Origin: Idiomarinaceae bacterium
GTDB lineage: Bacteria > Pseudomonadota > Gammaproteobacteria > Enterobacterales > Alteromonadaceae
Assembly: GCA_002685255.1 (NCBI GenBank)
Contig: NYWU01000045.1
Location: forward strand, 1 to 57,868
Reading direction: 5' to 3'
DNA: 57,868 bases
Positions 9,502 through 18,381 of the stretch are shown here, piece after piece (position 1 is the first letter of the stretch; each line of letters opens with the position of its first letter). The notes under the pieces were generated by a model. The model had not been told where the DNA came from. It made no database searches and saw nothing but the letters and a program-made list of their open reading frames with translations. The position numbers and the translations under genes were made by a program.

Positions 9502-10573
9502 TGCAAATAGCGTACTTGACCAGTCTTCTCCGGTTAGAACGGAAGAGTCATTACCGATTGAGTCACTTGATGCGTGGCTAAAAGCCGAACTACCTGAGGT
9601 GGTCAGTGAGTCTTCGGGCGATTTAGCCATTACTCAGTATACCGGTGGGGCATCAAATTGGACTTATCGACTCGACTACCGAGATATTACTCTCGTTTTG
9701 CGGCGTCCACCCGATGGTACTAAGGCGAAATCAGCCCACGACATGGGACGTGAATATCGATTCCAAAAGGCGCTCAAGCCTCATTTTCCAGAGGTGCCGG
9801 AGGTGCTTGCACACTGCAAGGATGAGTCGGTTATCGGTGCTGAATTTTATGTGATGCGTCATGTTGAGGGAATTATTCCGCGTCGTCACTTTCCTCGCCA
9901 ACTTGAATTAAGTGAATCACAAGCGCGGCAACTCTGTTTAAACGCGATTGACCGCCTTGTCGCGTTACATAACGTGGATATCAATGCATCGGGCTTAAAA
10001 CGGTTAGCAAAGGGTAAGGGCTATACCCAGCGCCAAGTAGAAGGGTGGTGCAATCGATTCGAACGGGCGAAAACATGGAATGTATTTGGCGCTAAAGGCA
10101 TCATGCGGTGGATTCGAGAAAACCAACCGAACGAAGAGACCATTTGTATGACGCACAATGATTTTCGTTTGGATAACTTAGTATTGGATGCCGATGACCC
10201 GACTCACATCATTGGTATCCTTGATTGGGAGCTCGCGACACTCGGTAACCCTCTGATGGATCTAGGTAATGCATTGGCGTACTGGATTCAGTCCGACGAC
10301 GATAAAATAGCCCGAGCGACGAAGCGTCAGCCGAGTGATTATCCCGGTATGTTAAGTCGAAAGGAAATCATTGCCTATTATTGCGAGCAGACGGGCGTAG
10401 CGGTGGCTGATTTTAAATTCTATGAGGTGTTTGGTTTATTCCGCCTCGCCGTAATTGCTCAGCAGATTTACTATCGTTACCACCACAAACAAACGAATAA
10501 TCCAGCATTTAAAAACTTCTGGTTTTTGGTCAACTACTTGTTATGGCGTTGCCGTCGCAAAATAAAACAATAA
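9491..10573 (+). CDS. APH-family kinase, probable hydroxyacyl-CoA kinase
   Basis: A 360-residue phosphotransferase of the aminoglycoside-phosphotransferase/choline-kinase fold. The catalytic loop is HNDFRLDN (residues 222-229, base D224) and the metal-binding segment is GILDWELATLG (D245). The N-lobe has YTGGASNWTYRLDY as the nucleotide-binding loop and LVLRRPP with the lysine position replaced by arginine, common in this subgroup. It is unlikely to confer antibiotic resistance: overlap with an acyl-CoA dehydrogenase and a following SDR gene matches LvaA of levulinate catabolism and the N-terminal domain of ACAD10/11, which phosphorylate the 4-hydroxyl of acyl-CoAs. Substrate is inferred from context. 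Confidence 0.85.
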   Translation: MSVDANSVLDQSSPVRTEESLPIESLDAWLKAELPEVVSESSGDLAITQYTGGASNWTYRLDYRDITLVLRRPPDGTKAKSAHDMGREYRFQKALKPHFPEVPEVLAHCKDESVIGAEFYVMRHVEGIIPRRHFPRQLELSESQARQLCLNAIDRLVALHNVDINASGLKRLAKGKGYTQRQVEGWCNRFERAKTWNVFGAKGIMRWIRENQPNEETICMTHNDFRLDNLVLDADDPTHIIGILDWELATLGNPLMDLGNALAYWIQSDDDKIARATKRQPSDYPGMLSRKEIIAYYCEQTGVAVADFKFYEVFGLFRLAVIAQQIYYRYHHKQTNNPAFKNFWFLVNYLLWRCRRKIKQ

Positions 10574-10586
10574 ATGGACGTGTACT

Positions 10587-11354
10587 ATGCAAGAACAGCA
10601 AACCGTATTAATTACTGGCGCGAGCTCGGGGCTCGGCGAGGGTATGGCGAAAGAGTTCGCCAGCAAGGGATACCACTTGTGCCTGTGTGCTCGGCGTATT
10701 GAGCGTTTAGAAGCGTTAAAAAGTGACATCGAGCGTTCTTACCCAGAAGTGAGCGTGCGCATTGCGGTGCTGGATGTGAACCAACATGACGACGTATTTG
10801 ACGTCTTTGAACGTTTTAAATCAGAGGCAGGCTCGATTGATAAAATCGTCGTTAATGCCGGAATGGGGAAAGGCGCTTCGTTAGGCACGGGGTACTTTGC
10901 CGCTAATCGAGCCACGGCTGAAACGAACTTCGTTGCAGCGTTGGCGCAATGCGAGGCGGCTATGGGTATTTTTAGAGCCCAAGAACGAGGTCACTTGGTC
11001 ACCATCGCCTCGATGAGTGCATTGCGCGGTATGCCGCGTGCAATGACGGTATATGCGGCAACCAAAGCCGGTTTAGCATCAATGTCTGAAGGGATTCGCG
11101 CGGATTTGCTGAAGACCTATGGCAAGAACAGTCCCATCAAAGTGACCACATTATTCCCGGGATACATTCGCTCGGAAATTAATGAAAAGGTTAAGAACAC
11201 ACCGTTTATGATTGGTACCGAAGAGGGCTGTCGTAAATTGGTAAAAGCCATAGAAAAAGCGCCCGTCAAAGCCTATGTACCGAGTTGGCCTTGGCGCATT
11301 ATTGGCTTTTTGATGAAGCGTTTACCACTGAGCTGGGTGCTCAAACTGACCTAA
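10587..11354 (+). CDS. Short-chain dehydrogenase/reductase (SDR)
   Basis: A 255-residue classical SDR. TGASSGLG (residues 10-17) binds NAD(P), NAG (90-92) is the conserved core motif, and YAATK gives the catalytic Y156 and K160 with serine at 142 or 144. A hydrophobic C-terminal end (WPWRIIGFLMKRLPLSW) suggests membrane association. It begins 13 bases after the kinase gene and is therefore part of the ACAD-kinase-SDR operon, where it could interconvert keto and hydroxy groups of the substrate. Its stop abuts that of the next, opposing gene. Confidence 0.88.
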   Translation: MQEQQTVLITGASSGLGEGMAKEFASKGYHLCLCARRIERLEALKSDIERSYPEVSVRIAVLDVNQHDDVFDVFERFKSEAGSIDKIVVNAGMGKGASLGTGYFAANRATAETNFVAALAQCEAAMGIFRAQERGHLVTIASMSALRGMPRAMTVYAATKAGLASMSEGIRADLLKTYGKNSPIKVTTLFPGYIRSEINEKVKNTPFMIGTEEGCRKLVKAIEKAPVKAYVPSWPWRIIGFLMKRLPLSWVLKLT

Positions 11355-11807
11355 TCACTCTTCGCATGCTGAAGCTTGGTTATCGATTGCGACGGCCAAG
11401 CTATGGCTTGTGCCTTCTTTATCTTTGTAGATAAAGACCGGTTCAGCGAGGTTAAAATCGAGTTTGTTACCCGCATGTGCAACCGTTAAACGACGCTCGT
11501 TGAGGTGAATGCGCACGCACGGTTCACCTTTAACGGTTAACATTCGCTGCCATTCTTCAGTTAGGGGCTCATAAAGCCACATTTCGGTGCCTCGCCAAGT
11601 AGTTTCTGAACCGCGAGTGCACTGATACGTGTGTACCTCTGCGGCACGATCGCGAGTCTGCTCGAGTTGTTGTAACTGACAGTCACCAGCATGGGGCGTT
11701 TCGGGTTCCATGACGGTGTATTGATACACCACGATACTTATCACGATTAAACCAAAGGTGACGCCAGCGGCCGCGATGATCAGCGCCATTCGTTTAAATA
11801 TCTGCAT
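11355..11807 (-). CDS. Unknown membrane-anchored protein
   Basis: I do not recognise this 150-residue protein. From the ATG at 11807 it has a basic start (MQIFKRM), one hydrophobic segment (about residues 6-27) and a soluble domain, presumably periplasmic, with four cysteines: one in GDCQLQQLEQTRD, one in TYQCTRGSE, one in GEPCVRI and one near the end (ASACEE), which could pair in disulfides. The frame stays open upstream to a TTG at 11894, which would add 29 residues, but the hydrophobic anchor right after the ATG favours the shorter form. The stop follows directly on the stop of the convergent SDR gene. Confidence 0.55.
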   Translation of the reverse strand: MQIFKRMALIIAAAGVTFGLIVISIVVYQYTVMEPETPHAGDCQLQQLEQTRDRAAEVHTYQCTRGSETTWRGTEMWLYEPLTEEWQRMLTVKGEPCVRIHLNERRLTVAHAGNKLDFNLAEPVFIYKDKEGTSHSLAVAIDNQASACEE

Positions 11808-11919
11808 GTGTTTTTTTACCCCTGTCAGCGTAGGCTCTAAGGTAACATATTCTTTTTTGTCTGTTAAAAAAGCGTTATGGTGGTATTCGACCAAAGCATA
11901 ATAATAACGAGGTGAATAA

Positions 11920-12180
11920 ATGTGGCAACGTGTTACTGCAATAGTACTGCTGATTGTAGGTCTACTTTTAGCCGTACTCGGAGTTGTAAGCGAGTTTGAT
12001 ACTATTATTCGCTTAACGGGCGCAGGCTTAATGTTGGTGGCTTTAATTTGGCTCTATCGCTTGCCCACTTTGAATAAGCTGAATGAGCAAAGTAAGCAGC
12101 CGCTCAAGTGGTATCAGTCTCCAATTGTTTGGGTGCCCGTGATAGGCATTATTATTTATTGTGTGAGCTTAGCGCTGTAA
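11920..12180 (+). CDS. Small membrane protein of unknown function
   Basis: An 86-residue protein with three predicted membrane helices (about 4-24, 29-47 and 65-85) joined by a short basic/polar stretch, LPTLNKLNEQSKQPLKW. No motif points to a function. AACGAGG lies 9 bases before the ATG. The stop is 11 bases before the next gene, also a small membrane protein, and both run into pxpA, so the set may be one transcript. Confidence 0.6.
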   Translation: MWQRVTAIVLLIVGLLLAVLGVVSEFDTIIRLTGAGLMLVALIWLYRLPTLNKLNEQSKQPLKWYQSPIVWVPVIGIIIYCVSLAL

Positions 12181-12191
12181 GGAAAGCAGGC

Positions 12192-12596
12192 ATGAATCTT
12201 TTTAAGCGAATTGTCATTTTAGCGGGCGCGGTGGGTTTATTTTTTTATACCGCTTCACAAGACCAATTAGTTGCCGCGATTGCTGACTATCAATTGAGTT
12301 GGTATCAATTGGGAGTGCCGATTGCATGGGGCATTATTTTGGGCGGTTTACTCGCATTATTACGTATTCAAAAGCTACTGAGTTGGTTACCGCCGATTAC
12401 GCTGGTGGCGAGTGGCTTGACGACGATGGGGTTGGTGGGTGCTGTAGCCATATTTGCTAAGCATCAGTTAGTGGTGTTGAGTTTACCTGCTTTGCAAATT
12501 GCGGGCATTGGAATCGGATTGTATTTGTTTGCTGTCAGCTACACACGTCTCTTAGGTGACCTTAAGGCACGTAACCAAGACAAAACCAAATCATGA
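12192..12596 (+). CDS. Membrane protein of unknown function
   Basis: A 134-residue protein with four predicted hydrophobic helices (about 5-22, 40-58, 68-88 and 95-115). I do not recognise the family. The ATG at 12192 follows GGAAAG at a good distance; an upstream extension in this frame would overlap the preceding gene and lacks a ribosome site. It ends 13 bases before pxpA. A contribution to 5-oxoproline or other solute uptake is conceivable only from position. Confidence 0.6.
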   Translation: MNLFKRIVILAGAVGLFFYTASQDQLVAAIADYQLSWYQLGVPIAWGIILGGLLALLRIQKLLSWLPPITLVASGLTTMGLVGAVAIFAKHQLVVLSLPALQIAGIGIGLYLFAVSYTRLLGDLKARNQDKTKS

Positions 12597-12609
12597 TATA
12601 CTTTGTCGT

Positions 12610-13386
12610 ATGAACACACATACGATTAGAAAAATTACACTTAATTGCGATATTGGCGAGAGCTTCGGGGCTTATAAAATGGGCGAGGATGAACTTATCA
12701 TGCCGCACATCGACTGCGCCAATATTGCATGTGGCTTTCACGCATCCGATCCATTGACGATGACTCAAACGGTTGCGCTGGCAGCACAACATCAAGTCAA
12801 GATCGGAGCTCACCCGAGCTATCCCGATCTTATTGGTTTTGGGCGGCGGCACATGGATTGTTCGGAGCAAGAAATAGTGTCCCTCATCATGTATCAAGTC
12901 GGTGCCCTGAACGGTATTGCTACGCGTTATGGCGAATCAGTTGCGTACGTTAAGCCGCATGGCGCCCTATATAACGATATGCTACGCGATAGTGAGATAT
13001 TTAAAGCGGTGTGTAAAGCAGTCAGCTATTTGCAAACCCAGCAACGTCAGCCGCTACCTCTGATGGTTATGGCAACCCCGCAAAACTCTGAGTGGCAAGC
13101 GCTTGCTTCTAACTATGATGTCCACTTGTGGTTTGAGGGCTTCGCGGATCGTCGTTATAACCATAAAGGGCGATTAGTATCGCGTAAACAAAACGGTGCG
13201 GTGCTGACTGAAGAAGCCGACGTATTAGAACAAGCGAAGCGATTTGCTCGTCGTGAACCGATTATCGATAAAGATGGTAATGAACGAATGATTAGTATCG
13301 ATTCGCTTTGCGTGCACGGCGATAATCCGTCGGCGGTTGAGACCGTTGCTAAAATACGTGAATTGCTTCATTCGTTACCTGAATAA
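12610..13386 (+). CDS. pxpA: 5-oxoprolinase subunit A (LamB/YcsF family)
   Basis: Component of the bacterial ATP-dependent 5-oxoprolinase PxpABC, which opens the pyroglutamate ring to glutamate, a damage-clearing and salvage reaction. The 258 residues contain the family signatures LNCDIGESFGAYKMG, NIACGFHASDPLTM, GAHPSYPDLIGFGRR, VKPHGALYNDM, EGFADRRYN and SLCVHGD. The ATG at 12610 is chosen because family members begin just before the NCD(L/I)GE motif; the ribosome site is poor. pxpB follows after 20 bases. Confidence 0.93.
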   Translation: MNTHTIRKITLNCDIGESFGAYKMGEDELIMPHIDCANIACGFHASDPLTMTQTVALAAQHQVKIGAHPSYPDLIGFGRRHMDCSEQEIVSLIMYQVGALNGIATRYGESVAYVKPHGALYNDMLRDSEIFKAVCKAVSYLQTQQRQPLPLMVMATPQNSEWQALASNYDVHLWFEGFADRRYNHKGRLVSRKQNGAVLTEEADVLEQAKRFARREPIIDKDGNERMISIDSLCVHGDNPSAVETVAKIRELLHSLPE

Positions 13387-13406
13387 CAACAAGAGGGACA
13401 CTGAGC

Positions 13407-14108
13407 GTGAAACCATCCATAGTTAATGCCGGTGCAGATGCGGTTATTGTATACTTCTCAGATGAAATTAGTCTCGCCGCCAATCAACGCGTATTGCAGC
13501 TCGATGCCGCCTTAGCAGACAGTGATCTGGCGATACTCGAGACCGTGCCTGCGTACTCGTCGCTGATGGTTTATTACGATATCACGCGTCACTCGGACAC
13601 CGATGTGCGTGGCGCTGTTAAAGCTATTATCGAGTCGTTACCGGCGCTTGATGAACGTGACGCCGCACAGGGGCAAACACATGTCATTCCTGTTTATTAC
13701 GACGAGACGGTCGGGCCTGATTTAGCACGTATTGCGGAGCTCCACGGATGCAGTGCCGAGGAGGTTATAGAGCGCCATTGTCGGGATAGCTATCGAGTAT
13801 ATGCATTGGGCTTTGCACCGGGCTTTGCTTACATGGGCGAAGTCGCCGAAGATTTACAGGCACCGCGGTTGGATTCACCTAGAACACGCATTCCAGCGGG
13901 GAGTGTTGCCATTGCTGAACGGCAGACAGCGATTTACCCCTTAGCATCGCCTGGCGGCTGGAATATCATTGGTCGCACGACCTTTCCATTATATGAGCCG
14001 CAGAAAGGCATTCTGAATCAACTTAACTCGGGTGATACGGTGCGATTTAAGGCGATTTCAAAGGATGAATTTATCGCGGCTGGCGGTTCAGTGGAGGCAT
14101 TCGAATGA
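13407..14108 (+). CDS. pxpB: 5-oxoprolinase subunit B (allophanate hydrolase subunit 1-like)
   Basis: PxpB subunit of 5-oxoprolinase, 233 residues. The signature ALGFAPGFAYMGEV lies near residue 131 and RTRIPAGSVAIAERQTAIYPLASPGGWNIIGRT follows. It begins with GTG at 13407 after AAGAGGG. The stop overlaps the pxpC start by four bases (ATGA), so B and C are probably made together and form one complex, as in the family. Confidence 0.94.
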   Translation: MKPSIVNAGADAVIVYFSDEISLAANQRVLQLDAALADSDLAILETVPAYSSLMVYYDITRHSDTDVRGAVKAIIESLPALDERDAAQGQTHVIPVYYDETVGPDLARIAELHGCSAEEVIERHCRDSYRVYALGFAPGFAYMGEVAEDLQAPRLDSPRTRIPAGSVAIAERQTAIYPLASPGGWNIIGRTTFPLYEPQKGILNQLNSGDTVRFKAISKDEFIAAGGSVEAFE

Positions 14109-15046
14109 TTGAAGTGATTGAACCCGGTATGTACGCCACGATTCAGGATTTCGGTCGTTTAGGCTATTTAAAAAAAGGCTTAACACGCGGCGGACCTATC
14201 GATGAGAATGCTTTTTTATGGGGCAACTACCTGCTAAAAAATGAAGCGGGTGCGGCTCAGATTGAAATTGTATTAGGTGGCTCGAAGTTCAAGTTTACCT
14301 CGGCCGCTGCAGTGGCTGTATGCGGTGCTGATGTGACCTTAAAACTGGATAACGAAGACCGAAGTATTTGGGAAACGTTTCAGGTTGAAGCGGGTCAAGT
14401 GTTGACTATTGGACCCGCACGCAGCGGGTTGCGTGCTTATTTAGCCGTTGCAGGTGGTATACAAGTCAAGCCGCAATGGGGTAGTTGCGCGACGGTTAAG
14501 CGTGAGCAACTCGGCGGCCACCGCGGTGACGGCAGCGCGCTACAGAAAGGTGATACATTGGCTATTGAGGCGTCAAACTGTGAGTTAACACAGCGTATTC
14601 CGTGGCGTTACCGTCCCGATTACAGTAAGCCTCCTGTGTTAGGTCTGATCCCTGGGTTTCAGTACGACCAGTTTGCTATGGCTGAGCGCGAAAAGTTGAG
14701 TTTCCACGAGTATAAGATTAGTCAGCAGAGTGATCGGATGGGCATTCGACTTGAAGGACCCGCGATTGAGTATGCGGGTAAGGGGTTAGTGTCTGAGGGA
14801 ATCAACATTGGCTCAGTGCAGGTGCCGCCCAATGGCCAACCCATTATTATGATGAACGATCGCCAAACGTTAGGTGGGTATCCTAAACTGGGTAATATCA
14901 GTCCACTGGATCTATCACGTTTGGCGCAGTGTCGCCCCGGTCAAACCGTACAGTTTACTCGAGTTGAAGTTGCGCAAGTGCAGCAACAATTAACTAAATA
15001 TTATGACTTTTTTGGCATCACACCTGCTTGCCAGACTGATCATTAA
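14105..15046 (+). CDS. pxpC: 5-oxoprolinase subunit C (biotin-dependent carboxyltransferase-like)
   Basis: PxpC subunit, 313 residues, related to allophanate hydrolase subunit 2. Typical segments are IQDFGRLGYLKKGLTRGGP at the N-terminus, YLAVAGGIQVKPQWGSCAT, and the C-terminal GSVQVPPNGQPIIMMNDRQT followed by GGYPKLGNI. It completes the pxpABC set. No transporter of the usual DUF969/DUF979 type is next to it in this window; the gene is followed by glnS with 58 bases between. Confidence 0.94.
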   Translation: MIEVIEPGMYATIQDFGRLGYLKKGLTRGGPIDENAFLWGNYLLKNEAGAAQIEIVLGGSKFKFTSAAAVAVCGADVTLKLDNEDRSIWETFQVEAGQVLTIGPARSGLRAYLAVAGGIQVKPQWGSCATVKREQLGGHRGDGSALQKGDTLAIEASNCELTQRIPWRYRPDYSKPPVLGLIPGFQYDQFAMAEREKLSFHEYKISQQSDRMGIRLEGPAIEYAGKGLVSEGINIGSVQVPPNGQPIIMMNDRQTLGGYPKLGNISPLDLSRLAQCRPGQTVQFTRVEVAQVQQQLTKYYDFFGITPACQTDH

Positions 15047-15104
15047 TTGCGATCATAAGTAATATCCTTTTTTGAGCTCAAAAGTTGTTGGAGAACATAC
15101 ACGC

Positions 15105-16787
15105 ATGTCAGAAGCTGAGCATCGTCCAAGTAATTTTATTCGTCAAATTATCGATAAAGATTTGGCGGAGGGAAAGCACACGTCAGTACACACTCGGTTC
15201 CCACCGGAACCGAATGGTTTTTTGCACATTGGTCATGCTAAATCGATCGTGTTGAACTTTGGTATTGCTGAAGATTATCAGGGCACTTGTAACCTGCGAT
15301 TTGATGACACCAACCCATTAAAAGAAAAAGTTGATTACGTTGAATCAATCAAACGCGATGTTGCTTGGTTAGGTTACCAGTGGGAGGGTACACCTCGGTA
15401 CTCGTCTGGGTATTTCGATCAGTTACACGGTTTTGCAGTTGAGCTCATTGAGAAAGGTCTCGCATATGTGGACTTCTCTGACCAAGAGACCATGCGGGAA
15501 ATGCGTGGTACGTTAAAAGAGCCAGGAACCAATAGCCCTTATCGTGATACTTCGGTCGAGGAAAACCTTGATCTATTCAAGCGCATGACTGCGGGCGAAT
15601 ATAAAGATGGCGAATGTTGCTTGAGAGCTAAAATTGATATGGCATCACCGTTCATGTGCATGCGTGATCCAGTTATCTATCGCGTGCGACACGTCCATCA
15701 CCATCAAACGGGTGACAAGTGGTGTGTGTATCCAATGTATGACTTCACACATTGTATTTCTGATGCGTTAGAAGGTATTACGCATTCATTGTGTACCTTA
15801 GAGTTCCAGGATAACCGCCGTTTATACGACTGGGTCTTGGATAATATCAGTATTGAATGTCATCCTCAGCAAATCGAATTCTCACGTTTGAACCTGCAAT
15901 ACACCGTGATGAGTAAACGCATCATCAATAACTTGGTTGAGGAAGGCAAAGTGTCGGGTTGGGATGACCCACGCGTGTCCAGTATTGCGGGCTTACGTCG
16001 TCGTGGCTACACGCCTTCGTCTATCCGCGAGTTTTGTCGCCGTATCGGTGTTACCAAAATGGATAACCAAGTTGAAATGGGTATGCTTGAAGCCTGTATC
16101 CGTGATGACTTAAACGAAAATGCACCGCGTGCGATGGCGGTAATGGACCCCATTAAACTGGTTATCGAAAACTATCCAGAAGGTCAGCAGGAGCTACTGG
16201 ATGCGCCTAATCATCCGAATAACCCGGATATGGGGAGCCGCCAAGTGACTTTCTCACGTGAAGTCTACATTGAACGTGAAGACTTCCGTGAATCGGCGAA
16301 CAAGAAGTTTAAGCGATTGGTATTAGACAAAGAAGTCCGCCTTCGAAATGGCTATGTAGTTAAAGCTGAACGCTGTGATGTTGATAGTGACGGGCAGGTG
16401 ACCACCGTGTACTGTACCTATGACCCTGATACTTTAGGCAAAGATCCAGCCGATGGTCGTAAGGTGAAAGGTGTTATCCACTGGGTCTCCGCAGACACAG
16501 CGAAAAAAGCTGAGTTTCGTATCTATGACCGCCTATTCCGTGTGCCGAATCCTGCCGCGGAAGACGACTTGTTTGCTGCGCTAAACCCTGACTCACTGGT
16601 AGTTAAGCACGGCTTTGTTGAAGCCAACTTAGCCGAGGCGAAAGTTGAGCAACCGTACCAGTTTGAACGTTTAGGTTATTATGTATTGGATAGTGACGCT
16701 GAGAAAGAACAGCGCCTTATCTTTAACCAAACGGTTGGTCTACGTGATAGCTGGGCTAAAATCGAGCGGCAGGGCGACGCTGCATAA
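15105..16787 (+). CDS. glnS: Glutaminyl-tRNA synthetase
   Basis: Class I synthetase charging tRNA-Gln, 560 residues against 554 in E. coli. The ATG at 15105 gives [17 protein letters not shown], colinear with E. coli, and TTGGAGA lies upstream; a longer frame to 15072 lacks support. The ATP-binding HIGH motif is at residues 41-44 ([15 protein letters not shown]) and the KMSKS counterpart is VMSKR near residue 270. The C-terminal anticodon-binding barrels are intact. A strong terminator follows. Confidence 0.98.
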   Translation: MSEAEHRPSNFIRQIIDKDLAEGKHTSVHTRFPPEPNGFLHIGHAKSIVLNFGIAEDYQGTCNLRFDDTNPLKEKVDYVESIKRDVAWLGYQWEGTPRYSSGYFDQLHGFAVELIEKGLAYVDFSDQETMREMRGTLKEPGTNSPYRDTSVEENLDLFKRMTAGEYKDGECCLRAKIDMASPFMCMRDPVIYRVRHVHHHQTGDKWCVYPMYDFTHCISDALEGITHSLCTLEFQDNRRLYDWVLDNISIECHPQQIEFSRLNLQYTVMSKRIINNLVEEGKVSGWDDPRVSSIAGLRRRGYTPSSIREFCRRIGVTKMDNQVEMGMLEACIRDDLNENAPRAMAVMDPIKLVIENYPEGQQELLDAPNHPNNPDMGSRQVTFSREVYIEREDFRESANKKFKRLVLDKEVRLRNGYVVKAERCDVDSDGQVTTVYCTYDPDTLGKDPADGRKVKGVIHWVSADTAKKAEFRIYDRLFRVPNPAAEDDLFAALNPDSLVVKHGFVEANLAEAKVEQPYQFERLGYYVLDSDAEKEQRLIFNQTVGLRDSWAKIERQGDAA

Positions 16788-16801
16788 GTGTGTTTATCAA
16801 T

Positions 16802-16831
16802 AAAAAAGCCGGCTCATAAGCCGGCTTTTTT
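16802..16831. terminator. Bidirectional terminator between glnS and the opposing gene
   Basis: A perfect palindrome: A-rich arm, AGCCGGCT (16807-16814), loop CATA, AGCCGGCT (16819-16826), then T-rich arm, 13-bp pairing overall. It serves glnS on the plus strand and the saccharopine dehydrogenase-like gene on the minus strand, whose stop codon it touches. Confidence 0.93.
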
Positions 16832-17873
16832 AATGTTCAATGAACTGATCAAGTAGTTTAGCGCCACATAGACGGGATGGCGTGTAGTAGCCACCCGGTT
16901 GCGCCTCGTGTTGCAGAACATAAAGGGCGACCTCAACGGCTCCTTCGGCAGTGACGGTGTATCCATTTCGGATTTTGAAGCGCATCGACTTCGTGTCACC
17001 GCGTTTATTTTTGACCTCTCCCCAAATATAGGTTGGATTGGCTTTTCGTGCGTCTTCATCTGGACCCGCGCTACTGCGTTGATCGACTTTTGCTTTCAGT
17101 TGGTTCTGTACCCAGCGTGACTTAAACAACCAACGTAACCAGTTCACTCTACGAAGTCGTTTAATTAACTTAGGTGGGGCTGGAATATAAACTTCAATGT
17201 TGGGTATCGACGTGGTGTAAAATGCGGTCGCCACATCGCCCCATGGAATGGTCATCGCCGACTTAACACCGTTGCCAAAGTCAATACGGCGCTCTTTCCA
17301 TGCTAATGGCACTGAGCTGACAATACCATCGATACGCGCTGCGCCTCCATGTCCCAACCGTTCAATACTTGTTTTGGCGGTACCGCGGCTCATTCTTGAG
17401 GTCGAATCAAACCCCAACGCGAGATGTGTTGCGTCAGGCATTTGTGCATACAGACGAGCTGCCAAGCAGTCCGTAGGAATGACATCAAAACCTACACCTG
17501 GACACAACACGACACCTGCCTTTTTGGCGGCCTCAGACTGCGAATGTGCATATTCAAACACGTCGATCTCGCCTGTAATGTCGAGATAATGCGTAGTGGT
17601 GCTTATACACGCCTGAATAAGCGGCGCGGCGGTTTTGCTAAAGGGACCCGCGCAATTAATCACGAGGTCGACGTCGTGCAGCTGTTGTTTGACGTGAGAG
17701 GGATCTGAAAGAGAGAAAATGCGATGCTGGAGCTCAAGTGCTCCAGCAATATGTTCGATTTCCGACTTATTACGTCCTGCTAGAACAGGATGATAACCGC
17801 GGGCGACTGCTTTACGGGCAATGAGTTTACCGGAGTATCCATTGGCACCATATATCAGCCAGCGCAGCGCCAT
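16830..17873 (-). CDS. Saccharopine dehydrogenase-like oxidoreductase (trans-acting enoyl reductase type)
   Basis: A 347-residue protein with an N-terminal Rossmann fold: WLIYGANGYSGKLIARKAV (residues 5-23) binds NADP, followed by AGRNKSEIEHIAG and VDLVINCAGPFSKTAAPLI. The middle has LDITGEIDVFEYAH and GVGFDVIPTDCLAARL. These fit the saccharopine-dehydrogenase-like family close to trans-acting enoyl reductases rather than true lysine-pathway enzymes. The ATG lies two bases beyond the fur stop on the same strand, so it is probably cotranscribed with fur. The reaction is not known. Confidence 0.8.
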   Translation of the reverse strand: MALRWLIYGANGYSGKLIARKAVARGYHPVLAGRNKSEIEHIAGALELQHRIFSLSDPSHVKQQLHDVDLVINCAGPFSKTAAPLIQACISTTTHYLDITGEIDVFEYAHSQSEAAKKAGVVLCPGVGFDVIPTDCLAARLYAQMPDATHLALGFDSTSRMSRGTAKTSIERLGHGGAARIDGIVSSVPLAWKERRIDFGNGVKSAMTIPWGDVATAFYTTSIPNIEVYIPAPPKLIKRLRRVNWLRWLFKSRWVQNQLKAKVDQRSSAGPDEDARKANPTYIWGEVKNKRGDTKSMRFKIRNGYTVTAEGAVEVALYVLQHEAQPGGYYTPSRLCGAKLLDQFIEH

Positions 17874-17875
17874 AA

Positions 17876-18319
17876 TCAGGCTTCCTCAGCTGCTTTATAC
17901 TCGCAGTCTTCACCTCGTTGACATTCACCGTACAGATATAAACTGTGGTTAGTCAGCTTGATTTTATTCTGCTCAGCAATACGCACCTGACGTTCTTCGA
18001 TAACATCATCTTCGAACTCAAATACATGACCACAAGTCAAACAGACAAGGTGATCATGATGTTCTTTAGCGCTCAGCTCAAAGACCGAGCGACCGCCTTC
18101 AAAATGGTGACGGGTGATTATGCCCGCATCATCGAATTGGTTTAACACGCGGTAAACCGTGGCGAGACCGATTTCATCTTTTTGCTCGAGCAAAATTTTA
18201 TAGACGTCCTCGGCACTAATGTGCTGATTCTCTGGTTGCTTAAGAATCTCCAGAATTTTTACGCGTGGAGACGTCACTTTAAGACCAGCTTTTTTCAATT
18301 GTTCATCATTTGTCGCCAT
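17876..18319 (-). CDS. fur: Ferric uptake regulator
   Basis: Iron-responsive repressor, 147 residues. It follows E. coli Fur closely: LKKAGLKVTSPRVKILEIL, winged-helix IGLATVYRVLNQFDDAGI, metal site HHFEGGRSVFEL, then HHDHLVCLTCGHVFEF with the CxxC zinc cysteines, and NHSLYLYGEC. The ATG at 18319 gives the E. coli-like N-terminus and has GAAGAG upstream; an earlier in-frame ATG at 18364 would add 15 residues. It lies 62 bases downstream of fldA on the same strand, the order also known from enterobacteria. Confidence 0.96.
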   Translation of the reverse strand: MATNDEQLKKAGLKVTSPRVKILEILKQPENQHISAEDVYKILLEQKDEIGLATVYRVLNQFDDAGIITRHHFEGGRSVFELSAKEHHDHLVCLTCGHVFEFEDDVIEERQVRIAEQNKIKLTNHSLYLYGECQRGEDCEYKAAEEA

Positions 18320-18381
18320 GGTGCTCTTCGCTTTCTTGTTTAGTTGTTCAGTAGCTTTGCTCAAAATAGCGCAAAACTATC

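Noticed and set aside
9491-10573. The APH-fold gene as an aminoglycoside resistance gene.
   Set aside because: It overlaps an acyl-CoA dehydrogenase gene and matches the LvaA/ACAD11-type context; nothing indicates mobility or resistance.
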